From NCBI RefSeq assembly GCF_029625335.1, contig NZ_CP121111.1, forward strand, positions 1,302,001-1,366,000: DNA of 64,000 nt. Reading direction: 5' to 3'. The translations under genes were made by a program, and so were the position numbers. Below, piece after piece: positions 49,349 through 59,484 of this stretch; positions within the stretch are counted from its first letter, which is position 1; each line of letters starts with the position of its first letter. Source of the stretch: Flavobacterium nitratireducens. Its GTDB lineage: Bacteria; Bacteroidota; Bacteroidia; Flavobacteriales; Flavobacteriaceae. The notes under the pieces are model-generated. The model saw only the letters and a list, made by a program, of their open reading frames with translations, was not told the origin of the DNA and did not search any database.

Positions 49349-50482
49349 TTATATATTTATTGCTTCTAAATTTGTAATGTATTCCACTATTCTCTTACAA
49401 GCTTTTCCATCCCCATAAGGATTATGTAATCCGCTCATCGTTTTATATCTCGTTTCATTAGACAACAAATCATTTGCCTCCGAAACGATTTTATTTTTAT
49501 CGGTTCCCACCAAAATAACAGTACCTGCTTCAACTGCTTCAGGACGTTCAGTTGTATCACGCATCACCAATACGGGCTTGCCCAAACTCGGAGCTTCTTC
49601 CTGGACTCCTCCCGAATCAGTTATGATCAGATAGGACTGATTCATCAACCAAACAAAGGCAGGATAAGCCAAAGGCTCTATTAAACAAATGTTATTAATT
49701 CCGGATAATATCTCATAAACAGGCTTCTGAACATTTGGATTAAAATGCACAGGATAAATAATCTGCACATCAGAATTTGTCTCTGCTACCTCCCTCAATG
49801 CTTCACAAATATTGATGAATCCCTGACCATGATTTTCCCTGCGGTGACCGGTAACCAAGATTAACTTTTTTCCAGAATCTATTATCGTTTTCAGTTTATT
49901 GATTTCCTCATTATCGATGTTCATCACTTTATCAGAGCTTTCAAAAAGCGCGTCAATAACTGTATTCCCTGTAATCAGTATATTTTCATTTTTCACACCC
50001 TCAGTTATAAGATTGTCTTCCGAAGTTACTGTTGGAGCAAAATGATAATCAGCTATACGACCGGTTACCTGTCGGTTTATTTCTTCAGGAAAAGGGGAAC
50101 GTTTGTTGTGGGTACGCAAACCTGCTTCCACATGACAAACTTTAGCCCCTGAATAAAATGCAGCAATTCCGGCCGCCATAGTAGTGGTTGTATCTCCATG
50201 CACATAGACATAATCCGGCTGAAAATCATCCAAAACTGTTTTCATTTCAGTGATAATATCGGCTGTCAGCGTATAAAGATTCTGATTAGGCTTCATTAAA
50301 TCCAAATCATAATCGGGTGTAATTTCAAAAAACTCTAATACCTGATCCAACATCTCTCTATGTTGAGCTGTCACACAAACTTTAGTTTCAAATTCAGAAC
50401 TTTTTTTAAATTCTTTTACTAGTGGAGCCATTTTTATAGCTTCCGGCCTTGTTCCAAATACTATCAAATTCTTTTTCTTCAT
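49349..50482 (-). CDS. wecB: UDP-N-acetylglucosamine 2-epimerase (non-hydrolysing)
   Basis: 377 residues, standard. [79 protein letters not shown] and [20 protein letters not shown]. Interconverts UDP-GlcNAc and UDP-ManNAc. Twenty-one bases after manC. Could feed the aminuronate branch with the dehydrogenase at 51563. Confidence 0.96.
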   Translation of the reverse strand: MKKKNLIVFGTRPEAIKMAPLVKEFKKSSEFETKVCVTAQHREMLDQVLEFFEITPDYDLDLMKPNQNLYTLTADIITEMKTVLDDFQPDYVYVHGDTTTTMAAGIAAFYSGAKVCHVEAGLRTHNKRSPFPEEINRQVTGRIADYHFAPTVTSEDNLITEGVKNENILITGNTVIDALFESSDKVMNIDNEEINKLKTIIDSGKKLILVTGHRRENHGQGFINICEALREVAETNSDVQIIYPVHFNPNVQKPVYEILSGINNICLIEPLAYPAFVWLMNQSYLIITDSGGVQEEAPSLGKPVLVMRDTTERPEAVEAGTVILVGTDKNKIVSEANDLLSNETRYKTMSGLHNPYGDGKACKRIVEYITNLEAINI

Positions 50483-50503
50483 CCTATAAAGTACTTTTGA
50501 TCA

Positions 50504-51511
50504 TTACCCTAACAACTCAGGGTTAGTTTCTTCCAGTTCGTTATACAAATCCTTCACATCCTGCGAGTATTCCTTTTGCAGTACCAGATTGGCATTTTCA
50601 GTAGCTACCAAAATCGTATTTTTCATCCCTATAAATGCCGTATAATTTTGCACCCCTATCACCATATTGCCATTTTCATCCACCCGATGTCCTTTTGACA
50701 ATAAATAATCATACACCGATTCAAAAGAACCTAAATCAGACCATAAGAATTGGGAAGGCACCACCTTTATTTTTTTACTTCGTTCCATTACCGCATAATC
50801 TACACTAATCGAAGGAATATCCAATGACAACTCTAAGTCTAATTTCCCATGATCATTATGTTCCCAGGCTATTTTAGCTTTTTTATATACCTTAGGTTTA
50901 AAATGCTTCAATTCTTCTAACAAAACTCCTGCCTTAAAACAGAACATCCCACTGTTCCATAAAAAATTTTTCTTAGCAATAAAACTCTTTGCCGTTTCTA
51001 AATTGGGTTTTTCTCTAAAAGAAACCACATTTTCCCCTTTGTATTCAATATAACCATAACCGGTTTCCGGTTTGGTAGGATGTATTCCAAAAGTAACTAT
51101 ATAGCCGTTAGCTGCTTTCTCAATAGCTTCAGTAACGGCCAGATCATACAGCTCTTTCTTTTCTATGATATGATCCATAGGTGTTACGATAAGAATGTCT
51201 TCTGGGTCTGCGGCAAAAGCAGCAAATGCAATCGCAGCAGCCGTATTGCGCGGTGTAGACTCCACAATATCCAAATAAGGAATATTCATCTTGTCTAAAA
51301 TGACCTTACTTAATTGGCAATTATCGACATTCCCTACAACAATTACTTTATCTGCAATTTCTCTGTTTCTTTCAACGGTTAACTCAAATAAAGATTTACC
51401 ATCAAAAATTTCTAAATATTGTTTGGGACGACTTTTACGTGACAAAGGCCACAAACGACTTCCTATACCTCCAGTTAGGATAACATGTATAATGTTTTGT
51501 TTTTTATTCAT
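50504..51511 (-). CDS. manC: Mannose-1-phosphate guanylyltransferase
   Basis: 335 residues. HVILTGGIGSRLWPLSRKSR with PKQYLEIFDG, STPRNTAAAIAFAA, VTPMDHII, REKPNLETAKSFI, LWNSGMFCFK and VDYAVMERS. Single-domain form without the C-terminal isomerase region. Produces GDP-mannose. No GDP-sugar dehydratase is visible, so mannose itself or a sugar made elsewhere is the likely product. Confidence 0.93.
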   Translation of the reverse strand: MNKKQNIIHVILTGGIGSRLWPLSRKSRPKQYLEIFDGKSLFELTVERNREIADKVIVVGNVDNCQLSKVILDKMNIPYLDIVESTPRNTAAAIAFAAFAADPEDILIVTPMDHIIEKKELYDLAVTEAIEKAANGYIVTFGIHPTKPETGYGYIEYKGENVVSFREKPNLETAKSFIAKKNFLWNSGMFCFKAGVLLEELKHFKPKVYKKAKIAWEHNDHGKLDLELSLDIPSISVDYAVMERSKKIKVVPSQFLWSDLGSFESVYDYLLSKGHRVDENGNMVIGVQNYTAFIGMKNTILVATENANLVLQKEYSQDVKDLYNELEETNPELLG

Positions 51512-51514
51512 CTC

Positions 51515-51548
51515 AGTTATGGGTTATGGGTTGTGGGTTGTGGGTTAG
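51515..51548. repeat. Heptamer repeat between tviB-like gene and manC
   Basis: Units GTTATGG, GTTATGG, GTTGTGG, GTTGTGG directly abutting the manC start codon region. Confidence 0.75.
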
Positions 51549-51562
51549 AATGTTAACAATAA

Positions 51563-52855
51563 TCAAAGTCTACCGTCAACTGCTGTACCCAAAACACCTT
51601 TTACATCATAAATAATACTATTATCATATTGGTGATTTGATAAATTCATTCTTAGAAATTCTGCGTGTGCTACTCCTAAAACTATTGCATCATATTTAAT
51701 CTCGTTAGTCAATTGTGTTTGGCTAATCAATCCATATTCTTTCATCACTTCTTCAGGATTTGCGAGCGGATCATATACTGTAACACTTATGCCATACTCT
51801 TTCAAAGCCTTTATTACGTCAATTATTTTAGTATTTCGCACATCTGGACAATTCTCTTTAAACGTAATTCCTAACATTAACAATGAGGCACCATTAACGG
51901 AAATTCCTTTTTTAATCATCAATTTGACCACTTGAGCAGCGACATATTCCCCCATACTGTCATTCAATCGTCTGCCTGCTAAAATAATTTCTGGATGGTA
52001 TCCTAATTCCTGTGCTTTTTGTGCCAAATAATAGGGATCAACCCCTATACAATGCCCTCCTACTAAACCCGGTTTAAAAGGAAGAAAATTCCATTTTGTT
52101 CCGGCTGCTTCTAATACCGCTTGCGTATCAATATTCATTAAACTAAAAATTTTAGCTAATTCATTTACGAAAGCAATATTGATATCTCTTTGTGAATTTT
52201 CAATGACTTTTGCCGCTTCGGCCACTTTGATGGAAGGTGCCAGATGGGTTCCAGCGGTAATAACCGATTGATAAAGATCATCTACTTTTTGACCTATTCC
52301 TGGTGTAGAGCCTGAAGTTACTTTTAAAATTTTATCAACGGTATGCAGTTTATCTCCAGGATTAATTCTTTCAGGGGAATAACCCGCAAAAAAGTCAACA
52401 TTAAATTGTAAGCCCGAAATGCGTTCTAAAACTGGCACACATTCCTCCTCAGTTACTCCTGGATAAACGGTCGATTCATAAATAACAATATCTCCTTTTT
52501 TCAAAACCTTTGCAACAGTCTCACTAGCCTTATACAAAGGGGTTAAATCAGGACGATTATTCTTATCTACGGGTGTAGGAACAGTCACAATATAGTAGTT
52601 ACAACCAGCTATGTCTTCTAATTGATTGCTGCAGTATAATCCCTTTTTATTTTTAATTTCATCTTTAGAAACTAAAACCGATTGTAATAGTGACGCACTG
52701 ACCTCAAGCGTACTGTCTATTCCTGAACTCAATTCTTCAATTCTATTTTGGTTGATATCAAAACCAACAACTGCATATTTTTCAGCGAATAGTCGAGCCA
52801 ATGGCAAACCCACATAACCAAGACCGATAACTCCTATTTTTGAATTTAAATTCAT
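51563..52855 (-). CDS. tviB: TviB/WbpO-like UDP-N-acetylhexosamine 6-dehydrogenase
   Basis: 430 residues. Rossmann [56 protein letters not shown], the central [20 protein letters not shown], and the catalytic Cys in [19 protein letters not shown]. Oxidises UDP-GlcNAc or UDP-GalNAc at C6. A WbpP/TviC-like 4-epimerase at 59485 would complete UDP-GalNAcA synthesis as in Vi antigen. It is the first gene after the HU-like terminator region. Confidence 0.92.
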   Translation of the reverse strand: MNLNSKIGVIGLGYVGLPLARLFAEKYAVVGFDINQNRIEELSSGIDSTLEVSASLLQSVLVSKDEIKNKKGLYCSNQLEDIAGCNYYIVTVPTPVDKNNRPDLTPLYKASETVAKVLKKGDIVIYESTVYPGVTEEECVPVLERISGLQFNVDFFAGYSPERINPGDKLHTVDKILKVTSGSTPGIGQKVDDLYQSVITAGTHLAPSIKVAEAAKVIENSQRDINIAFVNELAKIFSLMNIDTQAVLEAAGTKWNFLPFKPGLVGGHCIGVDPYYLAQKAQELGYHPEIILAGRRLNDSMGEYVAAQVVKLMIKKGISVNGASLLMLGITFKENCPDVRNTKIIDVIKALKEYGISVTVYDPLANPEEVMKEYGLISQTQLTNEIKYDAIVLGVAHAEFLRMNLSNHQYDNSIIYDVKGVLGTAVDGRL

Positions 52856-52955
52856 GAATTAAACTATTAATTTCTACAGCTAACTTAAGTTTAGCCCAAC
52901 GCTTCGCGGTTCCAACCCACATAAAATGGACTGAAAACCGTATTTTTTATATTAG

Positions 52956-52963
52956 CAAATATA
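52956..52963 (-). promoter_or_regulatory. Candidate -7 box upstream of tviB-like gene
   Basis: Minus strand TATATTTG matches TAnnTTTG about 100 bases before the start codon. A second match, TATTTTTG, lies at 53081-53088, with TTTG 16 bases further upstream. The region is very AT-rich, so chance matches are expected. Bases 52856-53225 hold no gene. Confidence 0.3.
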
Positions 52964-53257
52964 ACGACAATAAGTCAGATATCTAATCAATTAATTCCCA
53001 CATTTAGTGGACAGCACCCACCAAGAAAGTTAAAAACCTAATTACCAAACCTATAAACACTAAGCGTTTCTAAAAAATTACAAAAATATCACCAAATTTA
53101 GTGACAAAAAAATACTTATAATTTAAAGTAAAACACTTCATATTTTAAAAAAAACCAACAAAAACTAGCTGTCCAAGAATAATTCAGAGTGTACTTATAA
53201 TAAATTTGGCTACATGCTTTGACTAGTGTATCTTTACAGAATAATTCGGAGAGTATC

Positions 53258-53337
53258 TGGAAGTACTCGAGGTCTTACAATAATTCTTTTGCTCAAAGAA
53301 AATGGTGTTCTAGCCCGCTTTTTTTGGGCTTTTTTTA
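53258..53337. repeat. Duplicated remnant of the HU-like gene's 3' end
   Basis: Bases 53258-53319 match 53661-53721 (tactcgaggtcttacaataa, then ttctagcccgctttt), which in the second location is the terminator arm and the last codons (KAG stop) of the HU-like gene. Only the end survived here, with one terminator arm altered. A short plus-strand hairpin AGCCC/GGGCT plus T-run lies at 53311-53335. A plus-strand frame of 77 codons over this region is not a credible gene. Confidence 0.7.
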
Positions 53338-53640
53338 TTGGAAAAATTGCCAATCCTTTAAGAATTCAAAACAGCCTATCAATCTCAAGCTTTATTAATA
53401 CTAACAATGGGATACTGATTTTAGTCACTTACATCTTGGCTTTCTCAGTTCAAACGTAGAGCCTCCTGTTCGATCGTAGGACTCTTTATAGGACAAAAAC
53501 AAAATATCCATCGATATAATTCATACTATTTCCAATTGGTACGGACGAGGTATTGCTTCCATCAGGACGAAGCAAAAAAATCATCAGGACGAAATTTTTA
53601 TATTATCCTGACAAAAAACATTGCAAAAAATACAATTGGC

Positions 53641-53678
53641 AAAAAAAAGACCCCGAGCACTGGAATACTCGAGGTCTT
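53641..53678 (-). terminator. Rho-independent terminator of the HU-like gene
   Basis: On the minus strand AAGACCTCGAG, a 10-base loop, then CTCGGGGTCTT and at least six further T. The stem is 11 pairs with one G-T wobble. It separates the regulator genes from the downstream tviB-led cluster, or is the point where antitermination would be tested. Confidence 0.85.
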
Positions 53679-53708
53679 ACAATAATCAGCTGCTCTGATT
53701 AAAGGGTT

Positions 53709-54092
53709 CTAGCCCGCTTTTCTAAATGTCAGATCATTTAACATTGATCGTAGTTTTTTCCCAGGACGGAAAAGAATTCGGCTCTTTTTAATGGCAGTAG
53801 AAGAAACTTCCGTTTCTGTTTCTTTGCCTTCTGAGCTAATTCCTACCTGAAAGTTCCCAAGTCGGCCCAAGTTAACAATTCGCCCCTGTGACAATTCGCC
53901 AATAATATTGTACTCCAGGGAGAGTAGAACAGCATAACAATCAGAAGCCGTAACAGTACATTGGTACGAAATCAGTTCTGCTAGTCTGTCAAAATCAACA
54001 GTTCCGTCTGCTAATGCAGCGGCATAAAATTTTTCAGGTGCATTGATGTCCTGAGGGTTCTTTCTTGGAAGAACCTGATACTTAATCGCCAT
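53709..54092 (-). CDS. HU-related DNA-binding protein
   Basis: 127 residues. MAIKYQVLPRKNPQDINAPE, the helical part ADGTVDFDRLAELISYQCTV, then IVNLGRLGNFQVGISSEGKE and RILFRPGKKLRSML, the HU-like beta-arm and C-terminus. Matches the Bacteroidota 'histone-like, putative' family, often found beside UpxY-type regulators at the head of capsule loci. Likely nucleoid-type binding, possibly a local regulator. Confidence 0.9.
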   Translation of the reverse strand: MAIKYQVLPRKNPQDINAPEKFYAAALADGTVDFDRLAELISYQCTVTASDCYAVLLSLEYNIIGELSQGRIVNLGRLGNFQVGISSEGKETETEVSSTAIKKSRILFRPGKKLRSMLNDLTFRKAG

Positions 54093-54165
54093 TGTAACAT
54101 GGTATTAAATTAATTAAAAAAATTTTGTCTTAGTATACCTATTAAAAGCACCTAACTGACACTTT

Positions 54166-54173
54166 CAAAGATA
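54166..54173 (-). promoter_or_regulatory. Candidate -7 box for the HU-like gene
   Basis: Minus strand TATCTTTG, an exact TAnnTTTG match, about 75 bases before the start codon. No clear -33 box. The remaining 54174-54627 is AT-rich and shows no gene. Confidence 0.5.
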
Positions 54174-54627
54174 CATAAGTCTTCTGATAATAAATAAGTA
54201 AGTTATTGACAAAAAAAAAACTTTTATATACAATAAATAAATTAAAAACAAGTATAACGTATTCATTTACAGTTATTTATTTTTTTAAATAGTATTTTAT
54301 CACAAAAAATAATGTTTATAATTATTTTTCTCGTTTACCAATTTCCACCAGCTCCAGCTGAAAAATCAAGTTGAATTTTAAAAAAATTATAAAATATTGG
54401 ACATTTTCACTATAAACGCCCACCTAAATTTTATATTGTATTGAAGATATTAAGCAATAGTATTACATTTGTATTGACTCTCACACAGCCATAATCCCGC
54501 TTAAGAGGAAAACTGTCAAGTAGAATTATTTATTAAAAAGGGAATAAATAATACGGAACGCTGTAGTAGATCTTCAAGAAATATTGGTATTCCGCTAAAG
54601 ATGATAACTAGCGCATTAGATATTCAC

Positions 54628-55092
54628 TTATTTTAGTTTCATCTTTAAAACACATCCTAACGACTCCAAAACAAGCACATAATTAGTTTTATTTACCTCC
54701 TGAACGATGGCTTCCTGAGACTTAAAAGGACCTGATTCCAAAACTATTTTATCTCCTACCTGAAGTGGAGCAACTGAAATTTCATATTGATTGGGAGTCG
54801 AAAGCCATTTTTTTATTGTATTAATTTCTTGATCACGCACAATAGCAGCTTTTCCTAACCAAAATAGATATCGCACAACACCTGATGACTGAAAAACAAG
54901 ATTTCTATCTTCTTCTTCCAAACGAACAAAAACATAGGAATTAAACAAGGGAACTTCTACTTTTTTCTTCCTATCCGACCATTGACGAATCTGAACCATC
55001 AAGGGGCAATAACATTCTATCCCCCTTTGAGTTAATTGCTCAGCTACTTTCTTTTCCCACTTCGGTTTTGTATACACTACATACCAATTCAT
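54628..55092 (-). CDS. UpxY-type NusG paralogue (transcription antiterminator)
   Basis: 154 residues. NGN domain start MNWYVVYTKPKWEKKVAEQL, ECYCPLMVQIRQWSDRKKKV, VPLFNSYVFVRL, then a KOW-like end VGDKIVLESGPFKSQEAIVQ. In Bacteroides, UpxY proteins bind the 5' leader of their own capsule operon and let RNA polymerase pass premature stops. Here it lies upstream of the HU-like gene and the Wzx/Wzy cluster, consistent with control of that long operon. Its own promoter was not found. Confidence 0.92.
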   Translation of the reverse strand: MNWYVVYTKPKWEKKVAEQLTQRGIECYCPLMVQIRQWSDRKKKVEVPLFNSYVFVRLEEEDRNLVFQSSGVVRYLFWLGKAAIVRDQEINTIKKWLSTPNQYEISVAPLQVGDKIVLESGPFKSQEAIVQEVNKTNYVLVLESLGCVLKMKLK

Positions 55093-55249
55093 TTCATTAG
55101 GCTTTAAATAACACAGAGGTTCTATTATTAAATTTTTTTTTTCAACTAATCAGTTTTAAACAAAATTGAATCTTGCTTATATTTTATTTCTCTATGTAAA
55201 CCTTGAAATCTCCCTGCATCAATTTAGTTGAAATTCAACATACAACTGA

Positions 55250-56624
55250 AAGTTTTCCCACCGTCAGTTCGAGTTGAATATCAATTTGCGACAGAAAATT
55301 GATTTGAAGTATCGAGAACCATTTTAAGCACTAAAGACTTCTCGATACATTTTGGCTTAATCACAACCCTACCTTAATTCAAATAAGTCAAGCCAAAACA
55401 CTCGAAGTGACGAAACAATCCAACATCTATCTCCCCCGTCAGTTCGAGTTAAAAACCAAAATACAACTGAAAATTCACCAGCCGTCAGTTCGAGTGATTT
55501 TTAAAGCAAAAAAATCATGTTTTATTAAAGAACACTCCGCTTTAAAAATAGTATCGAGAACCATTTTAAGCACTAACGACTTCTCAATATATTTTGGTTT
55601 AATCACAACCCTACCTTAATTCAAATAAGTCAAGCCAAAACACTCGTAGTGACGAAACAATCCAACATCTATCTCCCCCGTCAGTTCGAGTTAAAAACCA
55701 AAATACAACTGAAAATTCACCAGCCGTCAGTTCGAGTGATTTTTAAAGCAAAAAAATCATGTTTTATTAAAGAACACTCCGCTTTAAAAATAGTATCGAG
55801 AACCATTTTAAGCACTAACGACTTCTCAATACATTTTGGTTTAATCACAACCCTACCTTAATTCAAATAAGTCAAGCCAAAACACTCGAAGTGACGAAAC
55901 AATCCAACATCTATCTCCCCCGTCAGTTCGAGTTAAAAACCAAAATACAACTGAAAATTCACCAGCCGTCAGTTCGAGTGATTTTTAAAGCAAAAAAATC
56001 ATGTTTTATTAAAGAACACTCCGCTTTAAAAATAGTATCGAGAACCATTTTAAGCACTAACGACTTCTCAATACATTTTGGCTTAATCACAACCCTACCT
56101 TAATTCAAATAAGTCAAGCCAAAACACTCGAAGTGACGAAACAATCCAACATCTATCTCCCCCGTCAGTTCGAGTTAAAAACCAAAATACAACTGAAAAT
56201 TCACCAGCCGTCAGTTCGAGTGATTTTTAAAGCAAAAAAATCATGTTTTATTAAAGAACACTCCGCTTTAAAAATAGTATCGAGAACCATTTTAAGCACT
56301 AAAGACTTCTCGATACATTTTGGTTTAATCACAACCCTACCTTAATTCAAATAAGTCAAGCCAAAACACTCGAAGTGACGAAACAATCCAACATCTATCT
56401 CCCCCGTCAGTTCGAGTTAAAAACCAAAATACAACTGAAAATTCACCAGCCGTCAGTTCGAGTGATTTTTAAAGCAAAAAAATCATGTTTTATTAAAGAA
56501 CACTCCGCTTTAAAAATAGTATCGAGAACCATTTTAAGCACTAACGACTTCTCAATACATTTTGGTTTAATCACAACCCTACCTTAATTCAAATAAGTCA
56601 AGCCAAAACACTCGAAGTGACGAT
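55250..56624. repeat. Tandem array of 242-bp repeats, right-to-left block 1
   Basis: Near-identical units begin at 55407, 55649, 55891, 56133 and 56375, each 242 bases. A divergent first unit covers 55250-55406. Each unit has two direct copies of cgtcagttcgagt, an inverted pair gtatcgagaa/ttctcgatac (degraded to ttctcaatac in most copies) and the box cactcgaagtgacg, which resembles the inverse of cgtcagttcgagtg. Units differ at only a few bases. A 70-codon GTG-start plus-strand frame repeats with the units, but 242 is not a multiple of three and nothing supports translation. Confidence 0.95.
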
Positions 56625-56927
56625 TTAAACATCAAACTTCTTCTTTGCTAAATTCACAAGGGATTCAAAGTCATCATTAATCAAGGCTTCTTTCTTAGCT
56701 TTTGACCATTTTTTAATCTGTTTTTCTTTTTCTATTGCTAAATTAATATTTGTAAATTCACAATAGAAAACCAATTCAAGAGGTCTTCTTGAAAAAGTGT
56801 AACATTCTGGATAGAACCCAGAATTATGTTTAATAATCCTATCTGACAAATTACTCGTTACTCCTGTATAATATGTCCCATCTGAACATTTTAAAATATA
56901 CACATAAGACAATTTCATATACCCCAT
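56625..56927 (-). CDS. GIY-YIG domain protein embedded in the 242-bp repeat array
   Basis: 100 residues from ATG 56927 (MGYMKLSYVYILKCSDGTYY); the frame is open to 56957 but the extra residues are not family-like. YVYILKCSDGTYYTGVTSNL is the GIY-YIG core (YTG in place of YIG), followed by TNINLAIEKEKQIKKWSKAK with the conserved Glu. The stop codon lies 3 bases from the gtgacg box that ends repeat unit 56375. The other side is followed by a variant repeat unit. Different subfamily from the GIY-YIG gene at 3592. Presumed nuclease; role unknown. Confidence 0.85.
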   Translation of the reverse strand: MGYMKLSYVYILKCSDGTYYTGVTSNLSDRIIKHNSGFYPECYTFSRRPLELVFYCEFTNINLAIEKEKQIKKWSKAKKEALINDDFESLVNLAKKKFDV

Positions 56928-56964
56928 TTTTAAAATTGAACTAACTCTATTATTCAAGCTTTAA

Positions 56965-57830
56965 ACCAACATACAACTGAAAGTTTTCCCGCCGTCAGTT
57001 CGAGTTGAATATCAATTTGCGACAGAAAATTGATTTGAAGTATCGAGAACCATTTTAAGCACTAAAGACTTCTCGATACATTTTGGCTTAATCACAACCC
57101 TACCTTAATTCAAATAAGTCAAGCCAAAACACTCGAAGTGACGAAACAATCCAACATCTATCTCCCCCGTCAGTTCGAGTTAAAAACCAAAATACAACTG
57201 AAAATTCACCAGCCGTCAGTTCGAGTGATTTTTAAAGCAAAAAAATCATGTTTTATTAAAGAACACTCCGCTTTAAAAATAGTATCGAGAACCATTTTAA
57301 GCACTAACGACTTCTCAATACATTTTGGCTTAATCACAACCCTACCTTAATTCAAATAAGTCAAGCCAAAACACTCGAAGTGACGAAACAATCCAACATC
57401 TATCTCCCCCGTCAGTTCGAGTGATTTTTAAAGCAAAAAAATCATGTTTTATTAAAGAACACTCCGCTTTAAAAATAGTATCGAGAACCATTTTAAGCAC
57501 TAACGACTTCTCAATACATTTTGGTTTAATCACAACCCTACCTTAATTCAAATAAGTCAAGCCAAAACACTCGAAGTGACGAAACAATCCAACATCTATC
57601 TCCCCCGTCAGTTCGAGTTAAAAACCAAAATACAACTGAAAATTCACCAGCCGTCAGTTCGAGTGATTTTTAAAGCAAAAAAATCATGTTTTATTAAAGA
57701 ACACTCCGCTTTAAAAATAGTATCGAGAACCATTTTAAGCACTAACGACTTCTCAATACATTTTGGTTTAATCACAACCCTACCTTAATTCAAATCCATC
57801 AAGCCAAAACACTCGAAGTGACGAAAAGTC
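56965..57830. repeat. Tandem array of 242-bp repeats, block 2
   Basis: After the GIY-YIG gene comes a copy of the divergent unit (56965-57137, matching 55233-55406), then units at 57138, 57380 and 57576. The 57380 unit is 196 bases: exactly 46 bases between its two cgtcagttcgagt copies are missing, as expected from recombination between them. Confidence 0.95.
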
Positions 57831-57889
57831 ACCGTTAATTCGAATCATTTTTTTTACACGAATCCAATATAAAATAACATCACAACTCA

Positions 57890-57955
57890 ACGTCAGTTCA
57901 AGTGAATTTTCAGAAAACGCGAACAGCTTTTTCTGAAAATTTGTATCGAGAACCA
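57890..57955. repeat. Outlying repeat element with hairpin
   Basis: cgtcagttcaagtg followed by a stem attttcagaaaa/ttttctgaaaat and gtatcgagaacc, the same modules as the array in a different arrangement. It lies just past the 3' end of the ugd gene. Confidence 0.65.
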
Positions 57956-57981
57956 ATCACATCCGATTCATCAAGACCAAT

Positions 57982-59373
57982 TCACGACCCAATCGCCTGA
58001 TATACAAAACCTATACGTTCTAATTCATTTCGATTTAAAATATTTCTGCCATCAAAAACAAAAGCTGGTTTTTGCATGTCATCATAAATTTTTTGCCAAT
58101 CATAGTTCACAAATTCATCCCATTCTGTAAGAATTGCAATAGCATGCGCATTTTTACAGGCTTCATAAGGATTTTCATAAGACAAAATACTTTCTGAATT
58201 TTCATCAGCAGATCTTGTTTGTAAATAATCCAAGTCAGCCAAGACTTTTTTTCTTGAAACCTTAGGGTCGTAAACAGCAATTGCTGCATTTTCGCTAATC
58301 AAATCATCAGCTACATAAATCGCTGCCGATTCTCTGGTATCATTAGTATCTTTTTTGAAAGCCCAGCCTAAAAAAGTAATCTTTTTACCAGAAACAGTAT
58401 TATAAAGTGTTTTTACAATTTTATCAGAAAATCGTCTTTTTTGATGGTCATTCATTATAATAACTTGTTCCCAATAATCAGCTACTTCATTTAAACCATA
58501 CGATTTAGCGATATACACCAAATTCAAAATATCTTTTTGAAAACATGAACCACCAAAACCTACTGAAGCTTTTAAAAATTTAGGCCCAATTCGGCTATCC
58601 ATTCCTATGGCTCTCGCCACTTCGTTCACATCGGCACCTGTTTTTTCGCACAGTTCTGATAGGGCATTTATAGAAGAAATTCGTTGCGCCAAAAAAGCAT
58701 TAGCAGTCAATTTTGACAATTCAGACGACCAAACATTGGTTGTTAAAATCTTCTCTACGCCCACCCAATTCGAATACACATCTACCAAGGCCTGAATGGC
58801 TTTTTGCCCCTCTTCATTAGTATCTCCCCCAATTAATATTCGATCAGGAAACAACAAATCCTGAACAGCTGTACCTTCTGCTAAAAATTCAGGATTAGAA
58901 AGTATTTGAAACTTCACTCCATTTCCAGTATTATCTAAAATACTTTTTATCGCCTCGGCAGTTCGCACCGGCAAAGTCGATTTTTCAACTACAATTTTAT
59001 CCGACTTAGCTACCTTGGCAATCTGTCGGGCACATAATTCAATGTATTTTAAATCGGCCGCCATGCCTTTTCCTTTACCATAGGTTTTGGTAGGTGTATT
59101 TACCGAAATAAAAATCATCTCTGCTTCATCGATAGCTTTATCCACCTCGGTAGAAAAAAACAAATTACGACCTCTGGCCTCTTTTACAATTTCCGAAAGT
59201 CCGGGTTCGTAAATTGGAATATTATTCACATCCGCATCATTCCAGGCTGCAATTCTTTCGATATTCAAATCCACTACAGTCACTTGAATATGTGGGCATT
59301 TCTGAGCAATAATTGCCATGGTAGGTCCACCTACATAGCCTGCACCAATGCAACAAATTTTTGTAATTTTCAT
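57982..59373 (-). CDS. ugd: UDP-glucose 6-dehydrogenase
   Basis: 463 residues, the longer form also seen in eukaryotes. [78 protein letters not shown], and the catalytic Cys in [20 protein letters not shown]. Makes UDP-glucuronic acid. It is followed downstream only by repeats for about 2.9 kb. A heptamer stretch (59431-59481) separates it from the epimerase upstream. Confidence 0.95.
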   Translation of the reverse strand: MKITKICCIGAGYVGGPTMAIIAQKCPHIQVTVVDLNIERIAAWNDADVNNIPIYEPGLSEIVKEARGRNLFFSTEVDKAIDEAEMIFISVNTPTKTYGKGKGMAADLKYIELCARQIAKVAKSDKIVVEKSTLPVRTAEAIKSILDNTGNGVKFQILSNPEFLAEGTAVQDLLFPDRILIGGDTNEEGQKAIQALVDVYSNWVGVEKILTTNVWSSELSKLTANAFLAQRISSINALSELCEKTGADVNEVARAIGMDSRIGPKFLKASVGFGGSCFQKDILNLVYIAKSYGLNEVADYWEQVIIMNDHQKRRFSDKIVKTLYNTVSGKKITFLGWAFKKDTNDTRESAAIYVADDLISENAAIAVYDPKVSRKKVLADLDYLQTRSADENSESILSYENPYEACKNAHAIAILTEWDEFVNYDWQKIYDDMQKPAFVFDGRNILNRNELERIGFVYQAIGS

Positions 59374-59430
59374 TTATTTTGTAATATGTTATGTGTTTTG
59401 GGTTATTGGTAAAACTATAATCTAAATAAA

Positions 59431-59481
59431 TAACTTCTACCTTCTAACTTCTAATTTCTAACTTCTAATTTCTAACTTCTT
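59431..59481. repeat. Heptamer repeat, CTTCTAA form
   Basis: Seven units TAACTTC/TAATTTC in a row on the plus strand (TTAGAAG on the minus strand) between ugd and the epimerase gene. Confidence 0.8.
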
Positions 59482-59484
59482 TCT

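Noticed and set aside
53226..53459. Plus-strand frame of 77 codons
   Set aside because: It runs through the duplicated HU-gene remnant and hairpin, with no family resemblance.
55407..57788. Seven identical 70-codon plus-strand frames, which look like a repeated small protein gene
   Set aside because: They are identical because the DNA repeats are. They start at GTG with no support for translation, the 242-base unit is not a multiple of three, and the sequence includes palindromic boxes.
55250..57830. CRISPR array
   Set aside because: Units are 242 bases and identical throughout; there are no unique spacers and no cas genes.
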